This document shows, one piece after another, positions 20,865 through 30,393 of a stretch of 64,000 nucleotides of DNA. Positions within the stretch are counted from its first letter, which is position 1; each line of letters starts with the position of its first letter. Below the pieces are notes generated by a model. That model was not told the origin of the DNA, made no database searches, and saw only the letters and a list, made by a program, of their open reading frames with translations. A program made the position numbers and the translations under genes. The stretch lies in assembly GCA_014529385.2 (NCBI GenBank), contig CM043951.1:111621469-111685468 (forward strand), written 5' to 3'. The stretch is from Adiantum capillus-veneris (Eukaryota > Streptophyta > Polypodiopsida > Polypodiales > Pteridaceae).

Positions 20865-21073
20865 ACCAAGAGGATCTGTACACACAATTAATCCCAATCA
20901 CTAGACCAAACATATTTATTATGGTAAGCACAAATCTACAATTCCAAAGAACAATTTGTAGCCTGTTTGGTTGGCAAAGATTGAGCGCCATTACCTCATC
21001 TATTAAACCTTTCATATTACCTATGATATGGTATGACCATATCCTTGATGTTTTCATCTATGTTTTGTTTTGA
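20861..21073 (+). CDS. Conserved small leader ORF, copy 3 (diverged tandem copy)
   Basis: An uninterrupted ORF of 70 codons whose ATG overlaps the TGA of copy 2 (ATGA). It has the same length and layout as copy 2: an initial I-x-M-V-S block, then F-Q-R-T-I, S-L-F-G-W-Q-R-L, P-F-I-L-P-M-I and L-D-V-F-I. It is much more diverged from the others, so the duplication is old or the copy evolves under different constraint. The lack of stops in so diverged a copy is notable, although the ORF is short enough that chance is possible. Confidence 0.5.
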   Translation: MNQEDLYTQLIPITRPNIFIMVSTNLQFQRTICSLFGWQRLSAITSSIKPFILPMIWYDHILDVFIYVLF

Positions 21074-21405
21074 TATTCTCTCTTGTGTTCTTTCTTTGTG
21101 TGTGTGAGTGCAAGAGAGAAAGAGTGGGGCTTCTTTGATTGCACTTCCTTCCAAACCCTATACTCCATGGCATCTATGGTTTAACTCCTTCATATTTTTT
21201 TGGAGTTCTCTCAGAAACTCTCACAGCCAAAAGCCCGGTGCTTTCCTGGCAAGACCGCAAATTTCTCGACAGCGCACTGCTCGACGACTCTCAAAATGGC
21301 CAAATCCAAACCACATGCAATGGAAAGAGATCAATAAAGAATTGACGAAGGACATGATCAAAACAATAAGTCCATCTGAGGACGCAAAGGTCAAGAAAGG
21401 AAGGT

Positions 21406-22150
21406 GTAGGTTTCGAAGTGCAACCATGATGTGATCAAAGAAAATGCTGAGAGTATTTACTTGGAGGTTTATGGCCATCCCATGCACAATGAAAATTCTG
21501 CATTATATTTTGCAAAAATGTTATATGTTCACTTTGTGCAACAGCGACCAGTAGACTTTTTGTCAAATGAGACAAATGTTGCCACTCATGATATAAGAAA
21601 GAGTTGTGTGACTTTCACCTGAGATGAGCTGGCATTGATAGTGGAAGGCGCCGACCTACAGTTAAAATGAGAGAAGGATATTTACACAACACAGTTGGCA
21701 GTGAAAACTGCAGAAATAACACGGCTTTCTGTAGACACCCAGACACCCCAACCCTCGTAGGTCCGAATGGAGAAAAGCATTCACCACTTAAGCAAGGAAC
21801 TTCAAAATCTGACACAACGAGTGACTCCAACACCTGTACAAGGGACACACATCAAACACCTTGTCCTGCATCTAGATTTGGTCCCCTCATCTATTTCAAA
21901 TGCATCCTCATCTTCCCAATGTCCAGTTTGCTCCAAGAATTTTGATGGATGGAGTGGATATTATACATTGACATGCGGTCATTATTATCACTTTGTTTGT
22001 CTTATTCGTTTAATACAAAATAGTAGTCAATGCGCAATCTATCCACAAGATATTTCACAAGGAATATATATTATGTTTGGCATGGAAAATGAGTATAAAT
22101 TCAAGAAAGCCCGCCAAGATACCCCTAGCATAATTAGATCTGTTTTGTGA
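21406..22150 (+). pseudogene. RING-finger protein pseudogene, C-terminal part (host gene fragment)
   Basis: One frame contains a helical N-terminal region (V-I-K-E-N-A-E-S-I-Y and following). A short coiled-coil-like segment precedes a RING-type zinc finger at about 21920-22045: C-P-V-C, then C-G-H-Y-Y-H-F-V-C, then C-A-I-Y where the last C-x-x-C pair should be. One zinc ligand is thus replaced by tyrosine. In-frame stops lie at 21620-21622 (TGA), 21668-21670 (TGA) and 21758-21760 (TAG). RING domains are usually E3 ubiquitin ligases. The upstream exon or exons are not resolved. It may have been part of the same locus as the kinase remnant. Confidence 0.65.
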
Positions 22151-22394
22151 ACAAGAAGTTTCTTCATAGCAACACAATTGAGATCGACAAACTATGTATA
22201 ATTGCGAATATGAAGCATTGTATATGATCAAAACACATTTCAATACAAGGTACTTTTACAACGGTTTTTGACACGATCTTCATTCTACTCTCAAGCTATA
22301 TTGAATCTGTAAAGTTGTTATCTGGTTATTAGTCTGAGTATTGTGGTTCTCCTTGTCATTCAACCTCCACATCTATTATCAATTTCTCTTCTAT

Positions 22395-22736
22395 TCAGTC
22401 TATGGTGCATTGAGATACACCAACATTAAACTCTTTCTCGTCTTTGTTTTGATAATCATACAACCAGGTTGGGATTTCCTCCTCGTAGCCAACACGTTCA
22501 ATGTGATTCAATATCTTTTCATTGCAAAACATATACACTAATTTTTTCGCTCTATTTTCTAATAGTCTGTTGTTGCAAATCGTGTTGTGAACATACTTGT
22601 ACAAACTCCAGTTTCTCTCTGAACTTGAGTTTGCTGCACATTGTGCCATTACTTTCATTACAAGGGGACGTAAGGTAGAGTAATGCTCTCCACCATTCAT
22701 CATCCACCACCTCCATGCAGGTTGCTCTGTTGCCAT
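22395..22736 (-). pseudogene. hAT transposase C-terminal dimerisation domain fragment
   Basis: A minus-strand frame of 113 codons shows the hAT C-terminal pattern: W-W-x-x-N-G-G near the start, P-L-V-M-K-V-M-A-Q, then N-S-S-S-E-R-N-W-S and N-R-L-L-E-N-R-A-K-K-L-V-Y. The N-terminal BED finger and the catalytic core are absent. The CACTA element begins 126 bp away, but I could not find the missing part on its far side. It is a truncated relic. Confidence 0.75.
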
Positions 22737-22861
22737 TACCTATACAAAATCATTCGCAAAAGAACCTTCTTTTAATCTAAATGGACTCGTTTTTTTTATG
22801 CAATCAATTCAGTCATGAACGTTGGAGTATAACATGTTGACCACGTGATAGAAATCACTTA

Positions 22862-22871
22862 CACTACAAGA
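22862..22871 (+). repeat. CACTA left terminal inverted repeat
   Basis: CACTACAAGA at the boundary. The flanking TTA (22859-22861) would be the 3-bp target duplication. Confidence 0.8.
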
Positions 22872-22926
22872 GGTTGTGTGCTCTTGTGACGCTGTTAGTG
22901 ACGGAAATACACTGGGTTTTTATAAC

Positions 22927-23090
22927 CCCCGGCGTCGCTAAAACCGTCGCTACGAGCGTCGCTACGAGAGCGTCGCTATATGCGTCGCTATACGCGTCGC
23001 TATATAGCGACGCATATAGCGACGTTTACACAGAAGACTATAGCGACGTTCGTAGCGACGCTACAGAGCCATAAATAGCGACGCCCGGGA
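22927..23090. repeat. CACTA left subterminal repeat cluster
   Basis: Multiple GCGTCGCTA motifs in direct orientation, then the inverse TAGCGACGC. They form an imperfect inverted repeat whose ends are CCCGGCGTCGC and GCGACGCCCGGG. In CACTA elements such clusters bind the TnpA-type protein. Confidence 0.85.
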
Positions 23091-23424
23091 GAATTTTTTT
23101 TTGGTGGCAGGGCATTGAATGCCTTGCCACCCATCAACCATATTGTACTTGATTCACTTTTTAAAAAAAGTGCAAGGGTAGATAATAGACCCAAAATAGT
23201 CACCCACAAGACGCATTGTTTGCAAAATTGACAATTGTACACATCATAGGCAAAATGAATTGATTGGCAAATATAATAATGACAATTGTACAACATCATA
23301 GGCATAAAGAATTGATTGGCAAAAGGAACTGCGGTGACAAATGTAATAATATACATGGTTCAAAAAGACGTATAAAATCCGTCTCATGATACATAAGCTA
23401 TGAGAAACCCTAAACTAATGCTAT

Positions 23425-24759
23425 CTAGCTACGGTTAAACTGACGTCGTCTAGTCAGACGTCTCATCGCGTCCAAGCGGCGTATCTGTTGGATTCTGCAA
23501 AAAAAGACAATAAGACAGCTTTCAGTAAGTATAAACATATAACGACATTTATAAAAAAATACAAAAAATAAAAAAGAGTAAACCCTAATACTAACCATGC
23601 CGCTGCGAGAACTGAGAATGTCCATCAGGGCGTTTAAGCCCTTCTTGCCTGCGTACTCGCGCTCGTACGGTGTGGGATCACGTCCTGTCATCGACCACTG
23701 TCAAAACATACAAAGATTTCATTATGTTAGAACTAAAAAACTCATAAACCCTAAACTATCAAACATAAAGAGCAATGTGAAAACACTTACAAAATCGGCC
23801 TCAAATGATGCCCATCCACCGCTCCCCAAGTGGTGCGAGCTCCCTGCCTCTACTCGCGCTCTCGCTGCATCCTTTTGTTGCTTCCACTTGTCAGGATTCT
23901 CGCGCGCTGCTTTCTTCGCATTCTTCCAATCTTCTTTGGCCAGCCAATCTGGCCTGTTCCACCCATTCTTGATTGCTTTTTGCACTTCGGAACGCTTGTG
24001 TTTGCAGTATTCGCGCATTCAAATCTTCATCAGGTCTTCATTGAAGCGCTGATCCCGTGTTGGAACGGGAAACTCATCATGAAGTATGCTGATGACTCTG
24101 TTTTTTAAATCACTTGGTACTTCACTCCATTTGTTTAGTATGTAGTGTCTAAACAGCTGAGAGCAAAGACCACGCATGCGCGAGATCACCTTCTTGCCGT
24201 CATCATCCATGATGATGCCGCCGCTGATGTCGACGGAGTAAGGCAAGCCCTCTGGCCGGTGATGCGTGAACCCGGGTGTCCCGGCAGGGGTCTCTAGCGG
24301 CGTGTCGATGGGGGTACGGACGTCAGGTGTCTCCACCGGCGTCTGGGCCCCGAAGCGAGGAGTGTCGAGTGGGGTGGCTCGTGGCGGAGTAGGTAGAGGT
24401 GTGTAGCTTCTAGGAACAGTCAGCCGTGCAAAAACTGGTGTAGATGGCGATGTTGTGGCTGGTGTGGGGGCGGACAAAGAAGGGGAGGGTAAAGAGCCTC
24501 ATCGAACACGAGGCGGTGTGGAGGCATCGGTGGCGGAATCCCCACAACAACCGCCACCGCCACCACTAGAGCGCCAGTTTCTAGACGAGTGTGAAGCTCG
24601 TGTCGTCGACGCCGAAGCTTCGGAGCGCGCCGAATGCTCCGAAAGAGAGGGAGATGCGGATGGAGTAGGAACGCGCGATGAGGCGCCAGAGCCATGACGC
24701 TCCACGTACCACTATCTCTGCTGCGGTGACAAAGAAGAAAGAAACTCCTCATCATCCAT
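23425..24759 (-). pseudogene. CACTA-associated Transposase_24 (Ptta/En/Spm) family gene
   Basis: The start is ATG 24759 (M-D-D-E-E-F-L-S-S-L), just after a TTAATGCAG acceptor-like site. The frame holds a Ser/Pro/Thr-rich N-terminal half with T-P repeats, then the conserved block R-D-Q-R-F-N-E-D-L-M near 24040, N-P-D-K-W and G-G-W-A-S-F. Intron 1 is 23698-23790 and intron 2 is 23495-23595, both GT-AG. The last exon ends with an Arg-rich tail at 23425. In-frame stops lie at 24712-24714 (TAG), 24499-24501 (TGA) and 24019-24021 (TGA). By family, such proteins are thought to act with TNP2 by binding subterminal repeats. The copy is broken only by the three stops. Confidence 0.8.
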
Positions 24760-25031
24760 ACCTGCATTAAACACACGAATATTTAAACTTAATATTGAAT
24801 GAATAGAGTAGACAATGACGCAAAGACCATTAAATACAATGACGTAATGACGCATATAAATACAATGACGCAATGAATTGAGTGATAGAAGAGGCAAGTC
24901 GAAAACTCAGAATTTTCAATCAAAAGATGTGAGCGGGAGTAGAAAAGAGCGTTATACACCATGGAAGGTACTTAGAGAGCCAAAGCTTTTACAACACGGA
25001 GCAAAATTGTTCAAATACAATATTTGTGGCT

Positions 25032-27610
25032 TTAAGAGATCTCTCTCTCATCCTCGCATAACTCAGCATAACTTCCTATATCTATATAGAGCTCTCCGTT
25101 TAAACACATATCCTCTGTTTCATTTTGTAGCTCCTCTGCATGCACCCCATATAGAGTAGTAGCATCTTGATGCTCGTCTGGCACCACCGCAGCGGCTTCT
25201 GATTGAGCATCTTCTCTGATCTCCTCCATTGATGTCGTTGTGATTGGCACATGGTAGCCTTCATACGTGCTTGCACTACGAGGGGCTACCTCTATTACGT
25301 ACCACCAGTTTGATGTAGACTTTGTAGGATGAAATATTACCTGCTAGAGCCACATAACTTACATGAGAGCTTTCAAGCACATAACTTGTAAAAGGGGGAT
25401 GTTAACTATTTACATACTTACTTGTTCACAATGCTCGGGTAGTACGAAAGTGTCTCTTAGGTCAGTCCATTTCTTAGTAGAATCCACCTCAATAAAACCA
25501 GACTCTCCTCTACGCACAGTAGCATTGCGACCCTCCATGATTATCTTGAACCATTGCACGTCGAACAAGTCGACAAAAAATCCTCTGTAATCGATCCTCA
25601 AAATCTCTTGTAGCGTGCCGAAGTAAGTGAGTTCCGCCACCACAGGATCTGCATCAGAGGAACGTCATCGACTAGACTGTTCAAATTTTGCCATGATTCC
25701 ACAATCTTGAGTAAAACGCTTTTTGTCGATTCGTTCCACCCTAAAATGTCGACCTTTACACCATGATGCTGTGTATGAATTATACTACAACGAGCAAAGA
25801 TTATGAGTGGCCGTTCAAACGTTTATAAATAAAGTCACTTGCTAGTCGTACATTGCAAACTTACCTTGGTCGAGCAAGTGATTGATCATGAGTCAAGGCC
25901 AGTATGGTAACTCGTACCATAGAGATAGTCTCTTCATCCCTGGAGGCAATCCGTCTTCGCACATCTCCTTCTGCTCTAACCATGCTTGTGCAGACATCCT
26001 TGGTGGCTCTCTTCCCAAAAAGCCGTCGCGTAACACATGATTCTCTGGAAGATACGCTTGATGACCTTCGTAGATTTGCTTCTTCAGTGAGGGTGCCCTA
26101 CGTGCATTCAGTCTAGGTCCACATGTGACACATGCTCTGTATCCGCTTGTTTGAAGCCCTGCATGTATACACATGATAATAGATCAACTATGGGAAAAAA
26201 CAAGATTTACAGTGTCTGAGTGAGGAGTGCCAATAGATCACCTGAGCATTCTGTTAGCCCAGAATAGTCATGCATGGTCCACATTAGAATGCCTCTGATC
26301 AAAGCATTCCGTCGTCCTGTGTGTCGGCTCATATCCACCACCTCTATGCCAATCCACAATTGTTGTAGTTCTTCCAATAGTGGACCAAGATACACATCCA
26401 TATTCCCCACTTTATATCGCCCTGGCACAATCAAGCTTAGCCATAGGTGCCCCTTCTTCGTAGTCAACCACGGGGGAATGTTGTAGTTGACGATGACAAC
26501 GGGCCATACACTGTAAGATGTTGATCTTTGACCAAATGGATTTACGTCATCCATAGCCAGGCCTAAGCGCAAATTTCGAGCTTCCCTGGCAAAATCCGAC
26601 CATGTTCCATCTATATGTTTCCACGCTACGCAATCTGCAGGAATTCGTAGCACACCATCCGAAGATTTATTCTCCTCATGCCATGATGCTAGGGCGACCA
26701 TGGACTTACATTCGAAGAAATGCTTGATGCGAGGAAGCAGAGGGAAATGTCGCAAAACCTTTTGTGGAATTTTTGTCCCGTGGAGATCTACTCGATATCT
26801 TTCGGAATCACATTTAGGACACTTCTCCATGTCTATGTATTCCCCTATGAAAAGAATGCAGTCATTAGGACAAGCGTGGATAGAATTGTAATCCATCCCC
26901 AAGTTTCGCAAAATCTTTCTTGCTTCATCTCGGGAATCTGGCATCACATTGTCAGCTGGTAGTATGTGCTCTTTCAGCAATCTACACAACATAAAAATAT
27001 GATACAGTCGTGTAAAAATCTATCAGATCATTATACATTTAGAGTTCTATTAAAGTAAACTAATTGTAATAGATCACCTGAAAAGCGCTGTGACGCTAGT
27101 GTCACTCCATCCAAACTTTGCCTGCATGTTGAGAAGAACCAGGAGTGCTTTCAATCTAGACATACGTGCTCCATTATACAATGGCGTATCGGCTTCACTT
27201 TTCATATCATCATAGATAAGCCTTTCTGAATCCATGATCGTCTCGATCATTTCATCAATCTCGGGCTCAAACATTGCCTCGTTGGGAATGTGCTCTGCAT
27301 GATCATCCCCCGCGCTGTCAGAGGCTACATCTTGTGGCCTCACATATGCTGCTTGACCAAAGCGCCTGCGAACACGTCTATTGGGTTGCAAGATTGCTGC
27401 TTGTTGGCCAGTGTCAGAGTCCGACGAGTTATAATTGGCAACAACTCGATCTATAATAGATGGATCGAACTCGCCAAATTCGCGAACGTGCTGCAAAGAA
27501 ACACGTCTTGTCCGTCGCACAGCATGCTTGCATTGATTACAAGGACATAAGACCCTCGTTGAGAGATAGGTGTTTCGGTTGGACGGTCCCACATCCTCGT
27601 CGCTACTCAT
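25032..27610 (-). pseudogene. TNP2-type CACTA transposase, multi-exon, internally reduced
   Basis: Exon 1 (27610-27078) carries the N-terminal transposase-associated domain (C-P-C-N-Q-C-K-H). Intron 26982-27077 separates it from the Transposase_21 domain in exon 2 (26981-26242), with motifs C-P-N-D-C-I-L-F, L-A-M-D-D-V-N-P-F, P-P-W-L and N-M-D-V-Y-L-G-P-L. Intron 26159-26241 leads to exon 3 (26158 to about 25865; C-V-T-C-G-P and L-P-Y-W), which contains an in-frame TGA next to L-P-Y-W-P. The 25.4-25.7 kb region resembles DUF4216 (Y-F-G-T-L-Q-E-I, D-T-F-V-L-P), continuing after an intron to N-W-W-Y-V-I-E-V near 25300. The DUF4218 segment usual between these parts is not seen. TNP2 cuts element ends in the nucleus; this copy is probably inactive. 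Confidence 0.82.
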
Positions 27611-28010
27611 AATGAGGATAAAAAACTTATAACCTAGACAACAAATTTAATATTCTATTGGCATTCTTCATCTTATCTCTCTCTCTCTCTCTCTCTTTAC
27701 CTCACATTCTCTAGTCATGTCCAATCCCCGCACACCTCGGTCTAGAGGTGCACGGAGATCAGAACCACCGGGTTATAATCTCGTCTTTATTGGTCAAAAC
27801 CTATATTTGTGGGTACAAGAAATCTACACACCCACGTCTACATGATACTGCATGTAGTGGACAAAAACCCTTTGCCTCTTCTCTAGCTGTAGCACTTCAC
27901 TTCATCTTAACATCTTTTCACAGTAGATCTTTTCACTGTTCGTCTAACTCTAAACCCTAAACCGTAAGTAATTCTTGCGTGGACTCGATCTAACATAAAT
28001 AAGCGTAAAT

Positions 28011-28068
28011 CTAAATAAACGTAAATCTAGCTAAAAATAAAGCTAAATCTAATTTAACGTAAGTCTAG
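28011..28068. repeat. CACTA-internal direct repeat, copy 1
   Basis: A block beginning AAATAAACGTAAATCTAG recurs at 28316-28373 with a few changes, about 305 bp apart. It lies upstream of the TNP2 start, in its likely 5' region. Confidence 0.8.
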
Positions 28069-28315
28069 TGACTAGAGGTTGTCTAGATGGTCATTGTGTC
28101 GGGAATGTAGTGACTCTTGCCGCCCTGAAGATCCACCTTCTTACCTATCTTCTGAAGACATTTCACCAGTACTTTTGGATCGACGGAGCCCACCATGAGT
28201 GAAGGCAGCAATACCCTATATTCCATTGAGGGCTTTCTTCACCCGCTTCATGCAGGCATCGCAGTCTATGGATACCTAAATCTAATCTAATATAACGTAA
28301 ATCTAAATCTAGCTT

Positions 28316-28373
28316 AAATAAACGTAAATCTAGTTAAAAATAAACCTAAATCTAATTTAATGTAAGTCTACAT
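28316..28373. repeat. CACTA-internal direct repeat, copy 2
   Basis: Second copy of the block at 28011-28068. Confidence 0.8.
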
Positions 28374-28556
28374 ATAACCTAATCTTTAACGTCTTTTAAG
28401 ATAGTTTCCTACGACGTTATAACTCTCTTCTTCTTGTGTGTGTGCGCGTGTGTGGATGTGTGTGCCAATAAAAAGAGATAAATGGTATAACCTTTCTATC
28501 ACCCATGCCAAGTATGATAGATTGATTATGCCATTTCCCTCTTGAATAATAGGTCT

Positions 28557-28570
28557 TGAGTTCAAATCCT
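28557..28570 (+). other. B-box-like sequence (possible SINE or tRNA relic)
   Basis: GAGTTCAAATCCTC resembles the Pol III B box (GGTTCRANNCC). I did not find a convincing A box or cloverleaf, so a tRNA gene is not called. Confidence 0.25.
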
Positions 28571-28640
28571 CGTCGGCTAGATCTTTAGGTCTTTTAATTT
28601 TAATTAGTTTCCTACGACGTTAAATTAGTTTCTCTCTCTT

Positions 28641-28850
28641 TCTCTCTCAATGTGTGTGCATTTTTTTGGATCGTATGCATGTTTTCTCTCTCTTTTCCTA
28701 TCTCAATGTGTGCGTTTTTTGTTTATGCATGTTCTCTCTCTCTTTTCCTCTCTCAATGCGTGCGTTTTTTGTTTATGCATGCTCTCTCTCTCTCTTTTTC
28801 TCTCTCAATGTGTGTGCGCATTCTTTGTTTATGTATGTGTGTGTGCGTTT
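28641..28850. repeat. Minisatellite of about 50-58 bp, four units
   Basis: The anchor TCTCAATG recurs at 28643-28645, 28701, 28751 and 28803. It is each time followed by a TG-rich then TTTTTTGTTTATGCATG segment and a CT tract. Confidence 0.85.
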
Positions 28851-28861
28851 TTGTTTTTGTT

Positions 28862-28865
<4 letters not shown>

Positions 28866-28897
<32 letters not shown>

Positions 28898-29048
28898 AAC
28901 ACTATGTGTGTGTGTGTATGTGTGTGTGTGAGAGAGAGAGAGAGGGAGAGAGAAAGAGGGGAAGGGAACATGAGAATGAGGAGAGGGAAGGAGCATACCT
29001 GGCTCTCCTTCCTCTCCTCGTGTGTGTGTGTGTGTGTGTGTGGAGAAG

Positions 29049-29082
<34 letters not shown>
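28866..29082. repeat. Compound CT, GT and GA microsatellites
   Basis: CT run 28866-28894, GT run near 28903-28930, GA run 28930-28945, GT run 29021-29041 and GA run near 29053-29082. Long open frames over this region on both strands come only from the repeats. Confidence 0.9.
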
Positions 29083-29083
<1 letters not shown>

Positions 29084-29177
29084 GGGAGAGCGTTACCTGG
29101 TCCTTGCTTGAGGGCGCCGAAAAACTCAGATCTAAGATCTGAGTTTTTGGGCGCGCTTGGTTATTTTTTTACCCCAG

Positions 29178-29287
29178 CCGGCGTCGCTATGAGCGTCACT
29201 ATAAGCGTCGCTATGAGCGTCGCAAATTTACAAAGAAATTTGCGACGCTCATAGCGACGCTTATAGCGACGCTCATAGCGACGCCGG
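29178..29287. repeat. Near-perfect 52-bp inverted repeat in CACTA right subterminal region
   Basis: Arms 29178-29229 and 29236-29287 are reverse complements with a single mismatch and a 6-nt loop (ACAAAG). Each arm is made of GCGTCGCTATGA and GCGTCGCTATAA units. The outer ends CCGGCGTCGC match the left subterminal cluster. Confidence 0.92.
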
Positions 29288-29579
29288 GATTTTCATTTCT
29301 ATGAGATATGTGCGTTCCAGACGCATTGACAATATCAAAAGTTTCAAAATCTTCGACCACTTGATAGTTTTGTGACTTTTTGAGTTCTAGTGATGACGTA
29401 GCCCGTATCAAATGCACCGCATCTACCTTCTGAAAAAGGTGCTCGCATTAAATGAAAGAGAGTGCTCGTCTTCAAGGACCACTAGATTATTAAATGAGGA
29501 GAGGGACACCTTTTATATTTTTGTTAATATCAATCTATTTTTCTACGTAACGTAGGCTCTTCTCTCATTGGAGGAGCTT

Positions 29580-30375
29580 ATTTTCCTCTCTCTTCCAAAA
29601 GGCCCTCCAAAAGACCTCCGAAATCTCCTAATGAACAAGGGTTCCAATGAGCCTAAGGGGAAGGACAATGTCCAAAAGTATCCTAAGGGAAACTCCAACA
29701 AAGCTAAAGAGAGGGGAGTTTACAAAGGTAAAAGAATAAACTCTCTCCTGAAGAGATTGAGCGTTATCGTAAAGATAACCGGTGTTTCAAGTGCGGCGAA
29801 CAAGGACATGCGTACCGCGCTTTTCCCCAAAAGAACAACCGCCAAGATCCTCCTAGAGCTTCCTTGGTTGAAATCCAAGAGGAGGAGACTCACCAAACTC
29901 ACCACAAAGGATCTCCTCTATGCCATGCTTGGGGAAAGGTAAGAGAACACGATGCTTTTATTCTCTTTGACCCTGGTTCTACTCACAATTTTATATCTAT
30001 AGAGTTGGCCACCAAGCTAGGAATACAATCCTACGAGATGGGAGATGTCCTACCCGTAGACAGTGCCTTCAAGGGGCAAGAAGCTTCAGTCACTCCCTTA
30101 ATCGGGAAATTGAGGCTTCACGTCCAAGGCTATGTGGACAAAGAGGACTTCTTTATCTCTCCTCTCAAGCATGAGGATGTAATCCTAGGGGCACCATGGT
30201 TTGACCGCCTGGCTGCCGATGTTAAATTTCCTGAAAGGAGAATCTCCTTTAAGTTCAGGGAAAAAGACATGTATATGGATGCTAAGGAAATGGGTAACAC
30301 CATCCTCATTGTACATACACCAGCTTTCAACAAGTCAATAAAGAGCTCTATTTCCGTGTACATGATTTTTGTTAA
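29580..30375 (+). pseudogene. Ty3/Gypsy gag zinc knuckle and aspartic protease fragment
   Basis: In one frame a C-F-K-C-G-E-Q-G-H knuckle lies near 29790, with its last Cys changed to Phe. From 29864 the frame holds an aspartic-protease domain (I-L-F-D-P-G-S-T-H-N-F-I) followed by V-I-L-G-A-P-W-F and an R-R-I-S-F segment, as in the RVP_2 family of chromoviruses. The upstream gag part is full of stops or shifted. No RT follows. Instead the sequence passes into a Copia element near 30380. DPG replaces DSG in the active site. Confidence 0.75.
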
Positions 30376-30393
30376 AGACTCTCAAATCAGTCT

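Larger units (their letters stand above)
22862..29392 (-). mobile_element. CACTA (En/Spm-type) DNA transposon; left end clear, right end tentative
   Basis: The left end starts CACTACAAGA, the standard plant CACTA terminus, followed by subterminal GCGTCGCTA repeats in both orientations. Two minus-strand genes lie inside: a Transposase_24-type gene (23425-24759) and a TNP2-type transposase (25032-27610). A mirrored cluster of the same subterminal motif lies at 29178-29287. At 29387-29392 the sequence reads CTAGTG, the inverse of CACTAG, but the rest of the terminal repeat does not match and no 3-bp duplication of the left flank (TTA) is present. The right terminus is therefore either mutated, truncated, or not where I place it. 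Confidence 0.8.

Noticed and set aside
17425..22150. Functional kinase or RING gene
   Set aside because: The catalytic loop, the DFG-equivalent and a zinc ligand are lost, and stops and frameshifts are present.
22927..23090. CRISPR-like array of short repeats
   Set aside because: The repeats are adjacent, palindromic and without unique spacers; they are CACTA subterminal motifs in a eukaryotic context.
28650..29142. Three overlapping open frames of 90-160 codons, rich in Ser/Leu, Cys/Val and Arg/Glu
   Set aside because: They are translations of CT, GT and GA microsatellites, open in several frames at once.
29387..29392. CTAGTG taken as the definite CACTA right end
   Set aside because: Only five to six bases match the left terminus and no TTA target duplication follows, so it is reported as tentative.
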